A stretch of DNA of 7,730 bases, taken from assembly GCA_002499455.1 (NCBI GenBank), contig DALN01000006.1:1-7730 (forward strand), given 5' to 3'. Below, in pieces: positions 6,095-7,730 of the stretch (positions are counted from its first letter, which is position 1; each line of letters opens with the position of its first letter). The position numbers and the translations under genes are program-made. Origin of the DNA: Methanoculleus sp. UBA77 (GTDB lineage Archaea > Halobacteriota > Methanomicrobia > Methanomicrobiales > Methanoculleaceae). The notes under the pieces are model-generated. The model had not been told where the DNA came from. It saw nothing but the letters and a program-made list of their open reading frames with translations, and ran no database searches.

Positions 6095-6112
6095 TAGGTT
6101 TAATATAACCTA
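6095..6112 (+). promoter_or_regulatory. parA promoter with a symmetrical element enclosing the TATA box
   Basis: TTTAATAT (6099-6106) is a good archaeal TATA box 35 bases before GTG 6134. It lies inside a perfect inverted repeat, TAGGTT-TAATAT-AACCTA, with 6-bp arms and a 6-bp spacer. A dimeric repressor binding here would block TBP, so this is a candidate operator. The surrounding 50 bases are strongly AT-rich. The predicted start site falls within a few bases of the GTG, so the mRNA is probably leaderless or nearly so. Confidence 0.5.
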
Positions 6113-6133
6113 TTTCAAATAAGGGTAGTAGGG

Positions 6134-7003
6134 GTGTTAGATATCACGATTATAGCGTTCGCCCACCACAAGGGGGGCACTGGAAAGACGACATCGTGCC
6201 TTAACGTTGCAGGGTACCTCCAGAAGGACGGGAAGAGCGTTCTGGTCGTAGACTGTGACCCGCAGGCCAATGCCACTACGGGTCTCGGGGTCGAACCCGA
6301 GACTCTCGAACTAAGCATGTATGACGTCTTCATGAGCGTCTTCGAGGGCTTTCCCGACGTCGGGATCGCCGATATTATCGTCTCAACGGCATCGGGGATC
6401 GATCTCGCCCCGGCAACACTGGACCTTGTGGGGGTTGAACCCTATCTCTACGGTATCGAGGAGAGGGCGGGGCTGCTCAAGGAGGCGCTCGCGCAGGTGA
6501 AAGACGCCTACGATTTCATCCTGATCGATACGCCCCCGAGCATGGGCCAGTTCGTCATCAACGGCCTCGTCGCGGCGGACCACACCGTCGTCACCCTCGA
6601 CTCCGGCACGTTCGCCCTGAAAGGAATGGAAGCCCTTTCTACGGTCTTTGGCGACATCCGGGAGATGCTCGGAGAAGACGTCGCCGCGGACATCGCCATC
6701 CTGACCCGCTGGAAAGGGTCGGGCGACCCGGCGCCCGGAGCAGGCGGGCTTGCGCTCTTCCTGAAGCGGATCTTCTCACCCGCCTCATCCGCAGAAGAGG
6801 AGAGGGAGAGAGAGCGGCTGAAGGCGTTCGAGTCCGAGGTACGAAAAGCATTCAAGCAGGTCTTCACGGTCCCGTACTCTCCTGCAATCTACGAGACGCA
6901 GCAAAAGGGGCTCCCGATCTCGCATTATGCGCCCGAGAGCGATGCCGGCAGGGAATACCGGGCAATAGCAACTGCGCTCGCCGAGCGGGACAACAAATCA
7001 TGA
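6134..7003 (+). CDS. ParA/Soj-type P-loop ATPase, probably a positioning or partition protein for the adjacent PAS sensor
   Basis: The 289-aa protein has the deviant Walker A motif KGGTGKTT (residues 13-20, signature lysine K13 and K18), the Walker A' stretch VLVVDCDPQANATTG with D40 and D42, and Walker B FILIDTPPS with D132. This is the ParA/MinD ATPase superfamily, whose members dimerise on ATP and bind nonspecific DNA or membrane to place cargo. There is no MinD-like C-terminal amphipathic membrane helix, so the ParA side is favoured. Compared with typical Soj proteins it has an extra charged segment at about 195-232 (including SSAEEERERERLKAF). The start is GTG 6134; no ATG is available nearby. 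AAGGG lies eight bases upstream but may be outside the transcript. No parB-like gene or clear parS cluster is seen; the downstream gene is instead a PAS sensor, 16 bases away. Chromosome or plasmid partition remains an alternative role. Confidence 0.88.
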   Translation: MLDITIIAFAHHKGGTGKTTSCLNVAGYLQKDGKSVLVVDCDPQANATTGLGVEPETLELSMYDVFMSVFEGFPDVGIADIIVSTASGIDLAPATLDLVGVEPYLYGIEERAGLLKEALAQVKDAYDFILIDTPPSMGQFVINGLVAADHTVVTLDSGTFALKGMEALSTVFGDIREMLGEDVAADIAILTRWKGSGDPAPGAGGLALFLKRIFSPASSAEEERERERLKAFESEVRKAFKQVFTVPYSPAIYETQQKGLPISHYAPESDAGREYRAIATALAERDNKS

Positions 7004-7008
7004 GGAGG
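7002..7008 (+). promoter_or_regulatory. Ribosome binding site of the PAS sensor gene
   Basis: GAGGAGG overlaps the parA stop codon and lies 11 bases before ATG 7020. The spacing is slightly long, but no other initiator fits: ATG 7009 opens only a four-codon frame, and ATG 7074 has no ribosome binding site. Confidence 0.55.
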
Positions 7009-7019
7009 ATGTGTAATCG

Positions 7020-7730
7020 ATGATCGATAAACCTGGAAGGAAAGCACTATTTACCGGCCCGATTGTGCCGGGTATGACAGGACAGACGCAGGAACAGGGA
7101 CCAGTGGTACTGCCTGGGGCGATCGAGGCCGCACTCCACGCGGCGCTCGAAGGCAACGGCTCCGTGCAGATCGACCTTGCCGGCATTCCGGAGAGCTACC
7201 GGCCGCTGGCCACCTCGATCAACGCGCTGATCGAGAAGACGCAGGAGGAGAAGGAGCGCTTGAAGCGCCGGCTGGACGAGGCCGGGAAGGCCGATACGAT
7301 CATCCAGCAGAATCCGATGCCCATCCTGGTCGTCGATCCGGGCTTCAAGGTGACGATGGCAAACACCGCCTATGCCGAGATGAGCGGGATCCCGATGGAT
7401 CAGATTCTCGGCATGAACCTGAGGGACTTCAAGATAACGGCGCTGAAGGGTTCCGACCTCCGGCAGGTGCTCCTGGAGAAGAAGCGCGCGTATGCGGAGG
7501 TCGTCGTCGAACTGCCCTCGGGCACCCACGCTCTTGAACAGTACGCCATCCCGCTGCTCGATAGCGAGAATGCGGTCGAGAGCATCTTCATCGTCTACAA
7601 CGACATCACCGAGAAACGGAAGGAGGAGGAGGAGATCCAGAGGATGCAGCACCGCATCGACACGATGATCAAGCAGAACCCGCTTGCCATCGCACTCCTC
7701 CGCCCCGACAAGAGCCGGATCGACATCAAC
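7020..7730 (+). CDS. PAS-domain sensor protein, probably a cytoplasmic chemoreceptor, truncated by window edge
   Basis: The first 237 residues are visible and the frame is open to the end. An N-terminal stretch of about 30 residues (starting MIDKPGRKALFTGPIVPGMT) looks unstructured and basic. Residues about 33-90 are helical, with LAGIPESYRPLATSINALIE resembling HAMP-type segments of archaeal receptors, followed by a charged coiled coil (EEKERLKRRLDEAGK). A PAS domain spans about 91-199, from DTIIQQNPMPILVVDPGF to IFIVYNDITEKRKEEEE. A second copy begins at about 213 with DTMIKQNPLAIALLRPD. No membrane segment is present, so it should be soluble. In Methanomicrobiales such tandem-PAS proteins often end in a methyl-accepting chemotaxis domain; a histidine kinase is the alternative, and the end that would decide lies outside the window. 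It follows parA at 16 bases and is co-transcribed with it. Confidence 0.8.
   Translation, partial: MIDKPGRKALFTGPIVPGMTGQTQEQGPVVLPGAIEAALHAALEGNGSVQIDLAGIPESYRPLATSINALIEKTQEEKERLKRRLDEAGKADTIIQQNPMPILVVDPGFKVTMANTAYAEMSGIPMDQILGMNLRDFKITALKGSDLRQVLLEKKRAYAEVVVELPSGTHALEQYAIPLLDSENAVESIFIVYNDITEKRKEEEEIQRMQHRIDTMIKQNPLAIALLRPDKSRIDIN

Overview
The window looks like the chromosome of a methanogenic archaeon, most likely a Methanoculleus-like member of the Methanomicrobiales. This rests on the truncated methanogenesis marker protein 8 (DUF2099 type) at the left edge, a GC-rich coding sequence interrupted by short AT-rich TATA-box promoters, and a soluble PAS-type sensor of the kind common in that order. 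The genus is inferred from protein style only.

Layout, left to right: (1) 1-440, minus strand, N-terminal half of methanogenesis marker 8. (2) 578-1497, plus strand, a probable two-gene unit: a 52-aa cysteine-pair protein not found by long-ORF criteria, then a multi-spanning DUF1624/HGSNAT-like putative acyltransferase. (3) 1701-2768, plus strand, a TerC/Alx-family membrane protein, converging on (4) 4517-2859, minus strand, adenine deaminase, which is translationally coupled to an upstream lipoprotein gene (4873-4514). (5) 5247-5927, plus strand, a small membrane-bound M48 metalloprotease divergent from the lipoprotein-ade unit. (6) 6134 to the right edge, plus strand, a ParA-type ATPase followed 16 nt later by a PAS-domain sensor that runs off the window.

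Two points stand out. First, adenine deaminase has no ATG, GTG or TTG that could start the conserved N-terminus. A CTG preceded by GGAGGT and overlapping the stop of the lipoprotein gene (CTGA) is the best start. A second CTGA overlap is available for the DUF1624 gene. Second, the ParA-PAS pair resembles the bacterial arrangement in which a ParA-like ATPase positions cytoplasmic chemoreceptor clusters, and its promoter carries a symmetrical element that straddles the TATA box. No mobile element, CRISPR array, tRNA or rRNA gene was recognised.
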